A stretch of 64,000 nucleotides of DNA from Thermohalobaculum sp965263335 (GCA_965263335.1 CBDHHE010000001.1:5084001-5148000), one strand, 5' to 3'. Counted from the first letter of the stretch, positions 20,570-30,153 are shown. The notes: generated from the sequence alone by a model not told the origin. Numbers and translations are program-made.

Positions 20570-20584
20570 GTTCCTATTATGTTC
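20570..20584 (-). promoter_or_regulatory. LexA (SOS) box of dnaE2
   Basis: On the minus strand the sequence is GAAC-ATAATAG-GAAC, an exact match to the alphaproteobacterial LexA direct repeat GAAC-N7-GAAC. It ends at the base before the dnaE2 ATG, so the operator overlaps the leader and the likely ribosome site AGGA. LexA binding would block transcription through the start, or the start of a leaderless transcript. Confidence 0.85.
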
Positions 20585-20619
20585 TTTCTCGCCTGCCCGG
20601 CAAGAGCCCCATCGCCGCA

Positions 20620-20652
20620 CTGCACGGAGCCTGCACACCGCATGCACACCCC
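20620..20652 (+). promoter_or_regulatory. Three 11-bp direct repeats upstream of dnaE2
   Basis: Three tandem 11-bp units begin at 20620, 20631 and 20642: CTGCACGGAGC, CTGCACACCGC and ATGCACACCCC. They share the TGCAC core and the exact 11-bp period of the four repeats at 9763-9806. They lie 36 to 68 bp upstream of the LexA box, in the likely promoter of dnaE2, in the orientation opposite to the gene. A MerR-type regulator of the CarH/LitR kind is a possible reader; this is inference. Confidence 0.45.
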
Positions 20653-20759
20653 GTATTCAAACTGTTTTCGTCGGGTACTTGGCGCTCGGAGCGTTTTTTC
20701 CGGTGCGTCAGCACCGGATCGCACCCGCCCGCCGCACGGCGGGTGCGACTGCGTCACCC

Positions 20760-22510
20760 CCGCCCGGCCGGGCACGATCCGTTCTGCTGTGTCGGCGTCA
20801 CTCCTGCCCGCCGGTCTCCGCATCCGGCTCGGGATGCCGCCCGACCGGATGGGGCGATCGCCGCTTGGGATCGCATCCGGATCGCAGAAGAGCGCTTTTC
20901 GAACCAATCTGCCCCGCCCGGCTATCGCGGCCCTGATCTGTTCGAAGACTTCGGGCTCTTCGGTCTCCAGCCGCTGCCGGTCGAGGCAGGACCACACCTT
21001 CAGCCCTTCGGGCAGCAGCGTGTCGTCGTCGCCGACCGTGTACTCGAGTTGCCATTGTTCAGCGTTCCATCAGCGCATGTCAGATCGGCAGAGTGCACCA
21101 GCGCGGCAGGAAACTCGCCTGTACGTGCAATCTCGCGTGCAGTTCGCGCCCCCTGCATCTGCGCCCGCGGAGGTTCGCCCCTGCATCTGCGCGAGGTCCG
21201 CCCCCTGCATCTGCGCCCCTGAGGTCAGCGCCCCCTGAGCGCACCGCGGAGGTCGCCCCCTGCATCTGCGCCAAGAGGTTCGCCCCCTGCATCTGCGCGC
21301 TGCTGAGGTTCGCCCCCTGCATCTGCGCGCCGCTGAGGTTCGCCCCCTGCATCTGCGCGCTGCTGAGGTTCGCCCCTGCATCTGCGCCCAGCGAGGTTGC
21401 CCCCTGCATCTGCGCCTCGCTGAGGTCGCCCCCTGCATCTGCGCGTTCTGCAAGTTGGTGCCGGGCAGGAAGGTTTGCCCATGTCGGCGCCGCGCAGGTC
21501 ACGGTCACCGAGGACAGGCGCGTCGAGGGCGGCGATGCGCAGGCGCCAGCGTTCGATCTCCTCGGCGGTCGGGATCAGCGGGTCCTGCTCGGGGTCGGTC
21601 TCGCGGCCGTCCTTCTTCTGCGCCCGGCGCAGGTCGCGCAGCCAGAGCTCGAAGGGTTTCCAGTCCGCCGGGCGCGGGGTCAGGTTCTCGGAGACCAGAT
21701 CCGTGGCGGCCAGCGGAAACCACGCCCTGAGCATCGCTGGCACCGTGACGCCTTGGATGGTGGTGCCGGGGGTGCCGTCCTCCTGCAGGTCCGTCCCCTC
21801 GGTCTTCAGCCAGCCCACCAGGGCGATGGGCAGGTAGAGCCCGAAGGTCACGCCAGCGTCAGGAACTGGCGCCGGAAGCCCGCGCCAAAGCGCAACCGGC
21901 GCACGGCGGCCAGCAGGCTCGTCAGACAGACCACCGCCGTCAGCGCCAGGGCGAAACCGATGATCAGGGTCGTCCGCTCGTCGTGCGAGGGCCAGTAGCG
22001 CACCCAGATCCAGCCCAGCAGAATGGGGCCCGCGGCGAAGACCAGCGCGAAGGTGACGAGATAGGAGAGCCAGCTCATCGGTCTGGGGGCCGCCGCCCCC
22101 TTGCCGCGGATGGCGAGCGCGAGGTCGTTGATCAGCCAGGGCATGACGTGCTCGGCCAGCGGGCGGCCCGCGATCTCGGGCGGCGGCGCGGCGAGCGCGT
22201 CCCAGAGCTTGAGGAGCTGCAGGTGCAGGTAGATGAAGAGGGCGGCCCCCAGGATCGGCGCGAAGAGGAAGAAGTCGGCGGTGGGGATGTCGACATTGAC
22301 CAGCGGCAGGCGGGTCTGGCGGCTGGGGATGAAGAAGTCCGCATCCTCGACGCCCAGCAGGGTGATGCCGACGAAGGTGAAGTAGGCGAGCAGGCCGAAC
22401 CAGGTGGCGCGCGCCATCTGCGAGATCTCGTTGATGCGGGCGATCTGGGTTTTGGCGTCGGGCGGTCCGGGCGGGCGGTGCCTGTAGACGCGGTAGGTTT
22501 GGTTGGGCAT
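20760..22510 (-). pseudogene. Pentapeptide-repeat membrane protein, multiply frameshifted
   Basis: The frame starts at ATG 22510 (MPNQTYRVYRH) and encodes an N-terminal domain with four hydrophobic segments. It stops at 21848, exactly where one extra base would restore a frame continuing VTFGLYLPIALVGW. That second frame reads through LRGADM at about 21482 and is broken again before LPGTNLQNAQMQG. Several small indels scatter the ten repeat units over three frames. A C-terminal segment reading LEYTVGDDDTLLPEG resumes near 21055. The left boundary is approximate. It could be a true pseudogene, a slippage-prone gene or a sequencing problem in G-runs. Neighbours imuB and dnaE2 are intact. Confidence 0.7.
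21149..21443 (-). repeat. Ten imperfect tandem units encoding AQMQG pentapeptides
   Basis: The unit CGCAGATGCAGGGG occurs ten times, mostly at 30-bp spacing with several shorter intervals. In one frame four to five units read cleanly as AQMQG-ANLSS/G. Eight copies are followed by a fifth G and two are not, and some flanks lack bases, which is what breaks the frame. This is a coding repeat, not a CRISPR array, because there are no unique spacers. Confidence 0.85.
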
Positions 22511-22549
22511 GGGCAATCTCGTCAATCTGTGGGCCCAGCCTAGCACCCC

Positions 22550-24016
22550 TCAGGCGAACTCGCCATGGACGAACCAGGCGGGGTTCTGCGGGGTGTGGAA
22601 GAGCCAGAGCCTGCGGCCCTGCCGGGTCTCGATGCGCCAGTAGTCGCGCAGGCCTTCGCGCCATGCCGGATCGTCCAGCCACCACTCGGGCGCGATGCGT
22701 TCGGGGCCCGTTGCGCGCGCCGTGGTGAAGCCGACCGAGCGCCAGCGGAAGCGTGTCGGCGGCTCGGCCCCGTGTGCGGCGATCGGCTCGGGCGGGAACA
22801 GGTGGATCGGGCGGGGCGCGCCGGGCCACCATGCCTCTGCCGGTGCGCTGTAGGCTGCGGGGGCGGTGAGGTAGCCGCGCTCGGGGATGTGGCTCTCGGC
22901 GGGCAGAAAGCGGTGGATGTTGTCGAGCCCGATGCGGTTGCCCATGCGCGTGATCAGATCGGCGAGCCGGTCGTCGCGGCGCGCCGTGTGCTGGCTGAGC
23001 TGCGTGGCGCGCAAGTCCTCGACATCCGTTGCCTCGAGCCGGAGGCGGTCGATGCCGAAGCCCGCATCGATGCCGTCGAGGTGCTTTGCAAACAGCTCTT
23101 GCATGCGCTCCGCATCGCGCATGGCCCGGGCGAGGCGCAGCTCGATCTGGGTCGAGGCCTGGTCGACCCGGCGCAGCGTCAACTCGAGCACCCGGGCGCC
23201 TTTCTGGCGCTTCTCGAGCTTCGCGCAGACCTCGCCCAGCAGGCGCGCAAGGGCGGCTGCGACATCCGATGTCAGCCCGACCGGCTCGGGCAGGGTGAGC
23301 GTGGCGGAGAAGGGCTCGGGCTCGGCGAGCGGCGTGACCTGCTCGGGTTGGCGGCCGAGGGCCTGGTCAAGCCGCAGAAGAGGCTCGGCTCCGAAGCGCC
23401 GCGTGGCCGCGGCCCGGGGCAGCGCGGCAAGCTCGGCGATGGTGCGGATGCCCAGCCGTTCCAGCGTGGTGCAGAGTTGTGGCCCAAGGCGGAGTGCCGT
23501 GACAGGCAATGGTGCAAGCTGGTCCCATGCCGCGCCCACCGGCGCACGGCCCTCGCGGAAATGCGCAAGCGCCCAGGCGGCCCCGCGCGTATCGGCCAGC
23601 CCGGCCTGCACGTGCATGTGGGCACGGCGGAAACGTGTGCGCAGATCGCTGAGAAGCGCGGCCTCACCCCCCATGAGGTGCGCCGATCCTGTGATGTCCA
23701 GCACCAGCCCGTCAGGTCCATCAAGCCCGATCCAGGGGCAATAGCGCCCGGCCCAGCGCGCAAGTCCGCGCAGAAAGTGCTGGTCGGCCTTTGGATCGGC
23801 CCAGGTCGTGCGCAGATTGGGACAGAGCGCACGGGCATCCGAGAGAGCCATGTCCCGGCTGAGGCCCTCGGTCTCGGCCTGCGGGTTGAGGCAATAGAGA
23901 CGCTCGGTGTTGCTTTGCCGGATGGTCAGGGCGAACGGACCGTCATGCGGATCAGCGCGCAGCACGCGGTCGCTGGGCAATCGCGGAAACCAGAGAGAGA
24001 CGATACGCCGTTGCAT
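22550..24016 (-). CDS. imuB: ImuB, Y-family-like mutasome subunit
   Basis: Catalytically inactive Y-family polymerase relative that links DnaE2 to the beta clamp during SOS mutagenesis. It has 488 residues. It begins MQRRIVSLWFPRLPSDR, the usual ImuB N-terminus, with LVLDITGSAHLMGGE at about 115 and helix-hairpin-helix-like LGIRTIAELAALPR at about 190. The C-terminal ends with LWLFHTPQNPAWFVHGEFA. ATG 24016 is chosen on family match; the frame is open to 24136. A LexA box is 25 bp upstream. No imuA precedes it. Confidence 0.94.
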   Translation of the reverse strand: MQRRIVSLWFPRLPSDRVLRADPHDGPFALTIRQSNTERLYCLNPQAETEGLSRDMALSDARALCPNLRTTWADPKADQHFLRGLARWAGRYCPWIGLDGPDGLVLDITGSAHLMGGEAALLSDLRTRFRRAHMHVQAGLADTRGAAWALAHFREGRAPVGAAWDQLAPLPVTALRLGPQLCTTLERLGIRTIAELAALPRAAATRRFGAEPLLRLDQALGRQPEQVTPLAEPEPFSATLTLPEPVGLTSDVAAALARLLGEVCAKLEKRQKGARVLELTLRRVDQASTQIELRLARAMRDAERMQELFAKHLDGIDAGFGIDRLRLEATDVEDLRATQLSQHTARRDDRLADLITRMGNRIGLDNIHRFLPAESHIPERGYLTAPAAYSAPAEAWWPGAPRPIHLFPPEPIAAHGAEPPTRFRWRSVGFTTARATGPERIAPEWWLDDPAWREGLRDYWRIETRQGRRLWLFHTPQNPAWFVHGEFA

Positions 24017-24040
24017 TGCCGAGGGTCGCCCAGAACAGAT

Positions 24041-24055
24041 GTTCTTTCTTTGTTC
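24041..24055 (-). promoter_or_regulatory. LexA (SOS) box of imuB
   Basis: On the minus strand the sequence is GAAC-AAAGAAA-GAAC, an exact GAAC-N7-GAAC direct repeat. It lies 25 bp upstream of the imuB start, in the usual operator position. Together with the box at 20570-20584 it shows that imuB and dnaE2 have separate SOS promoters. Confidence 0.88.
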
Positions 24056-24164
24056 TGTTTTACTGCGCTCCCGTTGCCGAGTCGAGTCATGCGCCATCCT
24101 CTCGTACGGTAAGGGCACGTCGCGGATTGCGTCCATCTCTCGGGCACGGTATACGCGCCTGCAC

Positions 24165-24241
<77 letters not shown>

Positions 24242-24711
24242 AAAAACCCAATCAAATCAAAACTCAGCAGGTGGCGAACTTCGCAACCAGCAAGATCGCG
24301 AGGATTGTGCGGCGACACTGCGGGATCCTGCGGCTTTGTCTCGTAGAAATCCCTTAAGGTCCGCTCCGCAGGTGTTGTCCTTGCGGTTCATGTACTGCGT
24401 CTTTGGGTAGCATCCGTTTCGTATGCATTCGAAGTCGAGGCCCGTCGGCAGTTCCACATCAAGTGCCTGAAACTGCAGCTTCGGTGAGAACTCGCCAGAG
24501 CCGCGCAAAGTTCTGTCGATTGCCCGCCTCGGCCCGTGGGCGCCGGCCCGAGAGATCAGGCTTGCGGCGCGCCAGCTTGATCTGCAAGGTTTTGATGTGC
24601 TGGCAGACCTGGAGCCGAGGCAAAGGACTTGCGGCACTGGGCTGCCCGGCGAAGAGCACTTGCAAAGTCCACCGCTTCGGTTGATCGACACAAGAAGACA
24701 AAGCAGATCGC
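24242..24711. other. Intergenic region after tRNA-Arg, no gene recognised
   Basis: About 470 bp. Several short open frames exist on both strands, including one on the minus strand at 24257-24691, but none shows a ribosome site or a recognisable domain. It could hold remnants of an element integrated at the tRNA. The promoter of the molybdoenzyme at 24712 should lie in its right part. Confidence 0.4.
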
Positions 24712-26943
24712 ATGCGTTTCACGAAGACAACGACGAGCCACTGGGGCGCTTTCGACGTCACCGTCGAGAACGGCCGCATTGTTGATGTGGGCCCGTTCGC
24801 AGCCGATCCCAATCCGCCGCAGATTCCAAAGGTCGTGCCGGACGCCGTCCATCACAGGTTGCGGACAACACGGCCCTCGGTTCGCAAGAGCTGGCTGGAC
24901 CGCCGCGACCGGTCGGGTCGCGGGACGGATACCTTCGTCGAGCTGCCATGGGACGAGGCGCTGGACATCGCGGCCGCGGAGCTTCACCGCGTCCGGAACA
25001 CCCATGGCAACGCAGCGATTTTCGGCGGCTCCTACGGCTGGGCCTCGGCCGGGCGGTTTCACCACGCTTTGAGCCAGATCCACCGTTTCCTCAACGCCAT
25101 CGGCGGGTATGTGGCGTCCTTCGGCAGCTACTCCACCGGGGCGGCCCAGGCGATCATGCCCCACGTGCTCGGGGTGAATTTCCTCAAACTGATGTACGGG
25201 CACCAGGCGTCGTGGGACGCCATTGCCGATCACACCGAGACCCTCGTCATGTTCGGCGGCATCAACCCCAAGAACAGCCAGGTCAGCATGGGCGGTGTGA
25301 CCCGTCACGTGACTGACAGTTGGTTCGACGCTTTCGAACAGCGCGGCATGCGCCGCATAAACATCGGGCCTCAGCGCACGGACGCCCCTGATGGCTGCGA
25401 ATGGCTGGCGCTGATCCCTGGCACTGATACGGCGCTGATGCTGGGACTGGCCCATGTCCTCGAGTCCGAGGGACTGGCGGACCGCAAATTCCTGTCAACG
25501 CATGCGGTCGGGTACGATCGGTTCCGCAGTTACCTGCTTGGCGAAACGGACGGTCGGCCGAAAACGCCGGACTGGGCCGCTGCCATTTGTGGCATCGATC
25601 CGGACACGATCAGAAGCCTCGCCCGGCGCATGGCTGAAACACGGACGCTGATCACGGCCGCGTGGTCGTTGCAGCGCGCTCAGCACGGCGAACAACCATT
25701 CTGGATGGCAACCGTCCTGGCCGCGATGCTGGGGCAGATTGGCCTGCCCGGCGGTGGTGTCGGGTATGGCTACGGCGCCATCGGAGGCATCGGCGTGGCC
25801 ATCAAGCGTCTGAGCGGACTGGCCCTGCCACAAGGCGAGAACCCGGTTGCTGACGTCATCCCCGTGGCGCGGATCGCGGATATGTTGCTGAATCCAGGTC
25901 AGCCCTACGACTTCAACGGTGAACAGCGGAAATATCCCGACATCCGTCTGATCTATTGGGCCGGTGGCAATCCGTTCCATCACCACCAGGACCTGAACCG
26001 GCTGGAAGATGCATGGTCGCGGCCCGAGACGATCATCGTCAACGAACCATGGTGGACCCCGACCGCAAAGCGTGCGGATATCGTGTTTCCGGCGACCACA
26101 CCCTACGAACGCGAGGACATCGGCAGATCCAACATCGATCCGTTTCTCTTCAACATGCCGAGGTTGATTGAGCCGCAGGGCCAGTCTCGCGATGACTATT
26201 CGATCTTTGCGGCCCTCGCCGAACGCCTGGACGCAGGCGAGGTCTTCACGGAGGGCCGTGATGCGGAAGCCTGGCAGCGCCATCTGTACGGGGAGTTCCG
26301 GCAGGCCGCCTTGAGTGAGGGGGTCGAGACACCTGACTTTGACGAACTGCGCGAGAAGAACTGGGTTGAACTGCCGATCGCCGGCCCGCAACATGCGCAG
26401 ACACCGTTCGAGGCGTTCAGATCGGATCCCGCCTCGGCACCGCTGGGAACGCCGTCCGGCCGGATCGAGATCTTCTCGGAACGTATAGCGGGCTTCGGCT
26501 ATGCGGATTGTCCCGGACACCCGGTCTGGTTGGCGCCCGACGAATGGCTGGGGGCGGCGACACCTGAGACCCCTCTGCACCTGGTCTCGCCACAACCAGG
26601 TGACAAGCTGCACAGCCAGATGGAGTGCGCTCTCGCAGATGCCGACGGCGCGCGGCCCGAGACGATCCTGATGCATCCCGACGATGCCGAAGCCCGCGGG
26701 ATCGTCGACGGGCAGATCGTCCGCGTGCACAACGCGCGCGGCGCTTGCAAGGCCCGGGCACGGATCACGCCCGACATACTTCGACGCGTTGTCGCGCTGC
26801 CGACCGGGGCGTGGCGCAGCGATCCGGGAATCGGCGACGACGCCCATGGCAATCCCAATGTGTTGACGCGCGATATCGGCACGTCGCGCCTCGGTCAGGG
26901 TGCTTCGGCACATACGAGCCTGGTGCAGGTCAGCGGCGCCTGA
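24712..26943 (+). CDS. Molybdopterin oxidoreductase of the DMSO/TMAO/biotin sulfoxide reductase type
   Basis: A 743-residue molybdenum enzyme of the DMSO reductase family, closest in layout to BisC/TorA-type reductases of S- or N-oxides. It starts with TSHWGAFDVTVENGRI, typical of the group. The GGSYGW block is at residues 105-110, and the molybdenum-ligating serine is predicted as S141 in GSYSTGAAQ. There is no N-terminal Fe-S motif and no Tat signal, so it should be cytoplasmic like BisC. ATG 24712 opens the plus-strand catabolic run; a TRAP importer follows 190 bp later. The natural substrate is unknown; an N-oxide or sulfoxide is inferred. Confidence 0.9.
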   Translation: MRFTKTTTSHWGAFDVTVENGRIVDVGPFAADPNPPQIPKVVPDAVHHRLRTTRPSVRKSWLDRRDRSGRGTDTFVELPWDEALDIAAAELHRVRNTHGNAAIFGGSYGWASAGRFHHALSQIHRFLNAIGGYVASFGSYSTGAAQAIMPHVLGVNFLKLMYGHQASWDAIADHTETLVMFGGINPKNSQVSMGGVTRHVTDSWFDAFEQRGMRRINIGPQRTDAPDGCEWLALIPGTDTALMLGLAHVLESEGLADRKFLSTHAVGYDRFRSYLLGETDGRPKTPDWAAAICGIDPDTIRSLARRMAETRTLITAAWSLQRAQHGEQPFWMATVLAAMLGQIGLPGGGVGYGYGAIGGIGVAIKRLSGLALPQGENPVADVIPVARIADMLLNPGQPYDFNGEQRKYPDIRLIYWAGGNPFHHHQDLNRLEDAWSRPETIIVNEPWWTPTAKRADIVFPATTPYEREDIGRSNIDPFLFNMPRLIEPQGQSRDDYSIFAALAERLDAGEVFTEGRDAEAWQRHLYGEFRQAALSEGVETPDFDELREKNWVELPIAGPQHAQTPFEAFRSDPASAPLGTPSGRIEIFSERIAGFGYADCPGHPVWLAPDEWLGAATPETPLHLVSPQPGDKLHSQMECALADADGARPETILMHPDDAEARGIVDGQIVRVHNARGACKARARITPDILRRVVALPTGAWRSDPGIGDDAHGNPNVLTRDIGTSRLGQGASAHTSLVQVSGA

Positions 26944-26974
26944 CGCGACCCGAGAGATTCAATGCGGGTGTTCA

Positions 26975-26988
26975 GTTCCAGTTGGAAC
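26975..26988. promoter_or_regulatory. Inverted repeat between molybdoenzyme and TRAP genes
   Basis: GTTCCA-GT-TGGAAC forms a 6-bp inverted repeat with a 2-bp spacer, in the 192-bp gap before the TRAP binding-protein gene. Its position fits an operator or a short leader hairpin. Nothing else supports a function. Confidence 0.25.
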
Positions 26989-27135
26989 AAATGGTGTTGC
27001 ACGAGTGTCCGTGCCTACTCTACGCTTTCGCCCCACGAGAGTGAGGGTCAATTTTGATCCGCTCTCCAAGCAACTGGGATGGTCGCCATCAATCGAGTGG
27101 CCAGAAAAAGAAACGAAGCACCAAGGGAGGTCATG

Positions 27136-28155
27136 ATGACCATTACGAGACGCTTCTTCCACGCGGCAGCGGGTGCCGTGGCATTGGTCGGCGCAAGCAC
27201 TGCCGGGGTGTCTGCGGCAGACTACAACTGGAAGTTCCAGTCATTCTGGGCAGCCGGCTCGACCAACCAGGCGGCCTTTGAACGCTTTGCCCGCAATGTC
27301 GAGGAAATGTCCGGTGGCCGAATTGCGATCGAAGTTCATGCGGGTGGGTCGATCGTCCCGCCGGGCGAACTGCTGGACGCGGTCAAAGCCGGCATCCTGA
27401 CCGGCATGAACGGTACGGGTGCGTACTTCGTCGGCAAGGATCCGGGCTTTACGCTGGTTGCCGATATTAATGCAGGCTACGAGACGCCCGAGCAGTTCAC
27501 GGCCTGGTTCTGGACCGGAGGTGGCGTGGAGCTCGCCCGCGAGATCTATGGACAACATGGCGTCTACTACCTCGGCCCTGTGATGTGGGGCGCAGAGAGC
27601 ATTCCGACCAAAGAGCCGATCCGCACCGTCGAGGAGTTCAACGGTGTCAAGATGCGCTCGCCCGAAGGCATTGGCGCCGCTCTCTGGCGCAAGGTCGGTG
27701 TCGGTGTCTCGACGCTGCCGGGATCGGAAGTCTACACAGCGCTGGAGCGCGGAAAGATCGAAGCCACCGACTGGGGCACGCTGGGGATGAACGATGAACT
27801 GGGGTACGACAAGATCGCGCCCTACGCCATCTACCCTGGCATCCACTCGCTGGGTGCTGCGGACATCTCGATCAACATGGATGTCTGGAACGACCTGCCG
27901 GATGACTTGAAGGCCATCTTGGTGATCGCAGCGCGCGAGTTGAACCGCGACAGCCTGATGGTCAACGCCATGCTGGATGCCAAGTTCGTTGCAGCGCGTG
28001 ACCCCAGCACGCTGATCGACTGGAGCTCAGAGGAGCGCAAGAAACTGCGTGCCGTGGCGCAGGAGGTCTGGGCCGACTGGGCAACGAAGAGCCCGATGGC
28101 GAAGAAGATCTACGACAGCCACATCGAGTTCATGACCAGCATCGGCTTGCTCTGA
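27136..28155 (+). CDS. TRAP transporter solute-binding protein, DctP type
   Basis: A 339-residue periplasmic binding protein of the DctP/TakP family. It captures an organic anion or zwitterion and delivers it to the DctQM membrane units that follow. The signal peptide has a twin-arginine-like start (MTITRRFFHAAAGA) with cleavage near residue 28 after SAA. The domain shows FQSFWAAGSTNQAAFERFA, GAYFVGKDPG and PVMWGAESIPTKEPIR, and a substrate-carboxylate arginine is likely in KMRSPEG. ATG 27136 has GGGAGG five bases upstream; ATG 27133 is an alternative. The ligand is unknown. Confidence 0.92.
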   Translation: MTITRRFFHAAAGAVALVGASTAGVSAADYNWKFQSFWAAGSTNQAAFERFARNVEEMSGGRIAIEVHAGGSIVPPGELLDAVKAGILTGMNGTGAYFVGKDPGFTLVADINAGYETPEQFTAWFWTGGGVELAREIYGQHGVYYLGPVMWGAESIPTKEPIRTVEEFNGVKMRSPEGIGAALWRKVGVGVSTLPGSEVYTALERGKIEATDWGTLGMNDELGYDKIAPYAIYPGIHSLGAADISINMDVWNDLPDDLKAILVIAARELNRDSLMVNAMLDAKFVAARDPSTLIDWSSEERKKLRAVAQEVWADWATKSPMAKKIYDSHIEFMTSIGLL

Positions 28156-28257
28156 CACAGCGGCACGGGGCGGAGCGCTTGCTCACCGGGATCGGCATCG
28201 TGGGTCAGACCACCTTGCCGTTCCATCCCGTGACGACGATCTGACGGGGTGATCCCA

Positions 28258-28773
28258 ATGTCCGACCTTCCGCCCATCGACAGGTTCAGCCGGTTCGTCG
28301 GCAGACGCCTTTGCTGGCTGTACATGATCGCCGTGATCGTCAGCGTCTATGAGGTGTTTGTGGATTCAGCCTTTGGCACGCCGACGGTCTGGGTCCACGA
28401 CGCCACGATCATGCTGTGCTCGGCCTGCTTTTTGCTGGGTGGTGCGTACGCCATGCAGCGGCGCGAGCACATCCGGATCACGGTCGTCTACGATCTGTTT
28501 CCCGAAAGTGTGAAGCGTTGGGCAGATGTCCTGGGCCTTGCGCTGGCCCTCCTGTACATGGCGCTCCTCAGCTACTTCACGACCACCGCCGCGATCGAGA
28601 GCATTGGGCTGGTCGAACGCAGCGGCCGCGCCTGGGACTTCCCGATGCCCATGGTGGTGCGCATCTCCTTCTGCCTGGGCAGTCTTCTGCTCACCATCCA
28701 GATCGCCGCGCATCTCTACGAACGCATCCGGGGGCGGGCGATCCCTGAACCAGAAAACAGCAAGAGCGTCTGA
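28258..28773 (+). CDS. TRAP transporter small permease, DctQ type
   Basis: A 171-residue membrane protein with four predicted helices, the pattern of DctQ. Helices lie at about residues 18-36, 47-64, 88-110 and 130-147. It connects the binding protein to the large permease, DctM. ATG 28258 has GGGGTGA upstream; a GTG at 28249 is an alternative. It is 2 bp from the dctM-like gene and about 100 bp after the binding-protein gene, so the order P-Q-M is standard. Confidence 0.9.
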   Translation: MSDLPPIDRFSRFVGRRLCWLYMIAVIVSVYEVFVDSAFGTPTVWVHDATIMLCSACFLLGGAYAMQRREHIRITVVYDLFPESVKRWADVLGLALALLYMALLSYFTTTAAIESIGLVERSGRAWDFPMPMVVRISFCLGSLLLTIQIAAHLYERIRGRAIPEPENSKSV

Positions 28774-28775
28774 GC

Positions 28776-30092
28776 ATGGGCATCGAAGTTCTATCTTTGC
28801 TGATGCTGGGCAGCCTGGCCATCTTGCTGCTGATGGGCATGCCCATGGCCTTCGCGTTGGGGACAGTGGCCATCGGCTTCACGCTGGCCCTGTTTGGCTT
28901 CGATGCGTTGCAACTGATCTACAGCCGCATCTACGGCTTCGTGAACACCTACGTGCTGATCGCTGTGCCCATGTTCCTGTTGATGGCCACCATCATGGAT
29001 CGATCGGGCGTGGCCAAAGACCTGTACGACGCCATCAGCGTTTGGGCAGGCGGACTTCGCGGCGGTGTTGCCCACATGACCCTGATCGTCGCTGTTCTGA
29101 TGGCGTCAACCACCGGGATCATTGGCGGCGAGATCATTCTGCTTGGCCTGGTCGCGCTCCCGCAGATGCTGCGGTTGGGATACGACAAGAACCTGGCGAT
29201 CGGAACGATTTGCGCGGGTGGGTCACTGGGCACGATGATCCCGCCCTCGATCGTGCTGATCTTCTATGGTCTGACCGCGAATGTTCCGATCGGCGATCTG
29301 TTCCTCGCCGTCATCTTCCCGGGGCTTATGCTGGCGGGGATTTACATCGCCTACATCGCGATCCGGTGCCAGTTCGATCCCGACATAGCGCCGCCTCTGC
29401 CGTTGGAACAACGCCAGATGCCGCTGTCCGAGAAACTGGGACTGCTGAAGAACCTGCTGCTGCCCATGGGCATCGCGTTCGGCGTTCTGATCAGCATCTA
29501 TGCGGGCATCGCGGCCGTGTCCGAGGCTGCCTCAGTCGGTGTCGCAGGCGCCATGCTCGCGGCCTGGGCCCGGGGCCGGTTGACGTGGACGATGTTGCAG
29601 GAGGCGCTGCAGCAGACGATGTCGGCCTGCGGGCTTTTGCTGTGGCTGACCTTTGGCGCAACGGCGCTGATCGGCGTCTACAACCTCATGGGCGGTGTCA
29701 ACTTCATCAACAACCTGATCACCGGGCTGCCGTTCTCTCCGCTGGTGATCCTGCTGATCATGATGGCGGTGCTGCTGGTTCTGGGTTTCGTGATGGACTG
29801 GGTCGGGATCCTGCTCCTGACCATGCCGATCTTTGTGCCCATCATAAAAACGCTCGGGTATGATCCTGTCTGGTTCGGCATTCTGTTCTGCATGAACATG
29901 CAGGTGTCGTACCTGTCGCCGCCCTTCGGTCCTGCGGCGTTCTACCTGAAGGGTGTCGCCCCACCGGAAATCAGTCTGCAAGACATCTACCGGGCGCTGT
30001 GGCCTTTCATCATGCTGCAGATCCTGGCCATCTCGATTGTGATCGCCTTCCCTCAGATCGCGATGTGGCTGCCAAACACGATCGGGTACTAG
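28776..30092 (+). CDS. TRAP transporter large permease, DctM type
   Basis: A 438-residue integral membrane protein with about a dozen hydrophobic segments, the sodium-coupled translocation subunit. Family blocks include GMPMAFALGTVAIGF near residue 21, GGSLGTMIPPSIVLI near 149 and YLSPPFGPAAFYLKGVAP near 371. The start follows the small permease by two bases. With its neighbours it makes a complete tripartite importer for the catabolic operon. Confidence 0.95.
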   Translation: MGIEVLSLLMLGSLAILLLMGMPMAFALGTVAIGFTLALFGFDALQLIYSRIYGFVNTYVLIAVPMFLLMATIMDRSGVAKDLYDAISVWAGGLRGGVAHMTLIVAVLMASTTGIIGGEIILLGLVALPQMLRLGYDKNLAIGTICAGGSLGTMIPPSIVLIFYGLTANVPIGDLFLAVIFPGLMLAGIYIAYIAIRCQFDPDIAPPLPLEQRQMPLSEKLGLLKNLLLPMGIAFGVLISIYAGIAAVSEAASVGVAGAMLAAWARGRLTWTMLQEALQQTMSACGLLLWLTFGATALIGVYNLMGGVNFINNLITGLPFSPLVILLIMMAVLLVLGFVMDWVGILLLTMPIFVPIIKTLGYDPVWFGILFCMNMQVSYLSPPFGPAAFYLKGVAPPEISLQDIYRALWPFIMLQILAISIVIAFPQIAMWLPNTIGY

Positions 30093-30153
30093 CTGAAGGG
30101 GGAATGGTCGGCGTGGCATTGCCCCATTCAGATGGATCAAAAGGGCTGATGCG

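Noticed and set aside
20690..20760. Two GC-rich hairpins as a terminator for the pentapeptide gene
   Set aside because: In the gene's direction the hairpin is followed by A residues, not T, so it is not an intrinsic terminator for that strand.
21149..21443. CRISPR-like array
   Set aside because: The ten copies are separated by similar coding sequence, not unique spacers, and read as pentapeptides in frame.
24257..24691. Minus-strand frame after tRNA-Arg, possibly an integrase remnant
   Set aside because: No catalytic motif of tyrosine or serine recombinases is visible.
25495..26913. A 472-codon minus-strand frame
   Set aside because: It is antisense to the molybdoenzyme, whose motifs are clear.
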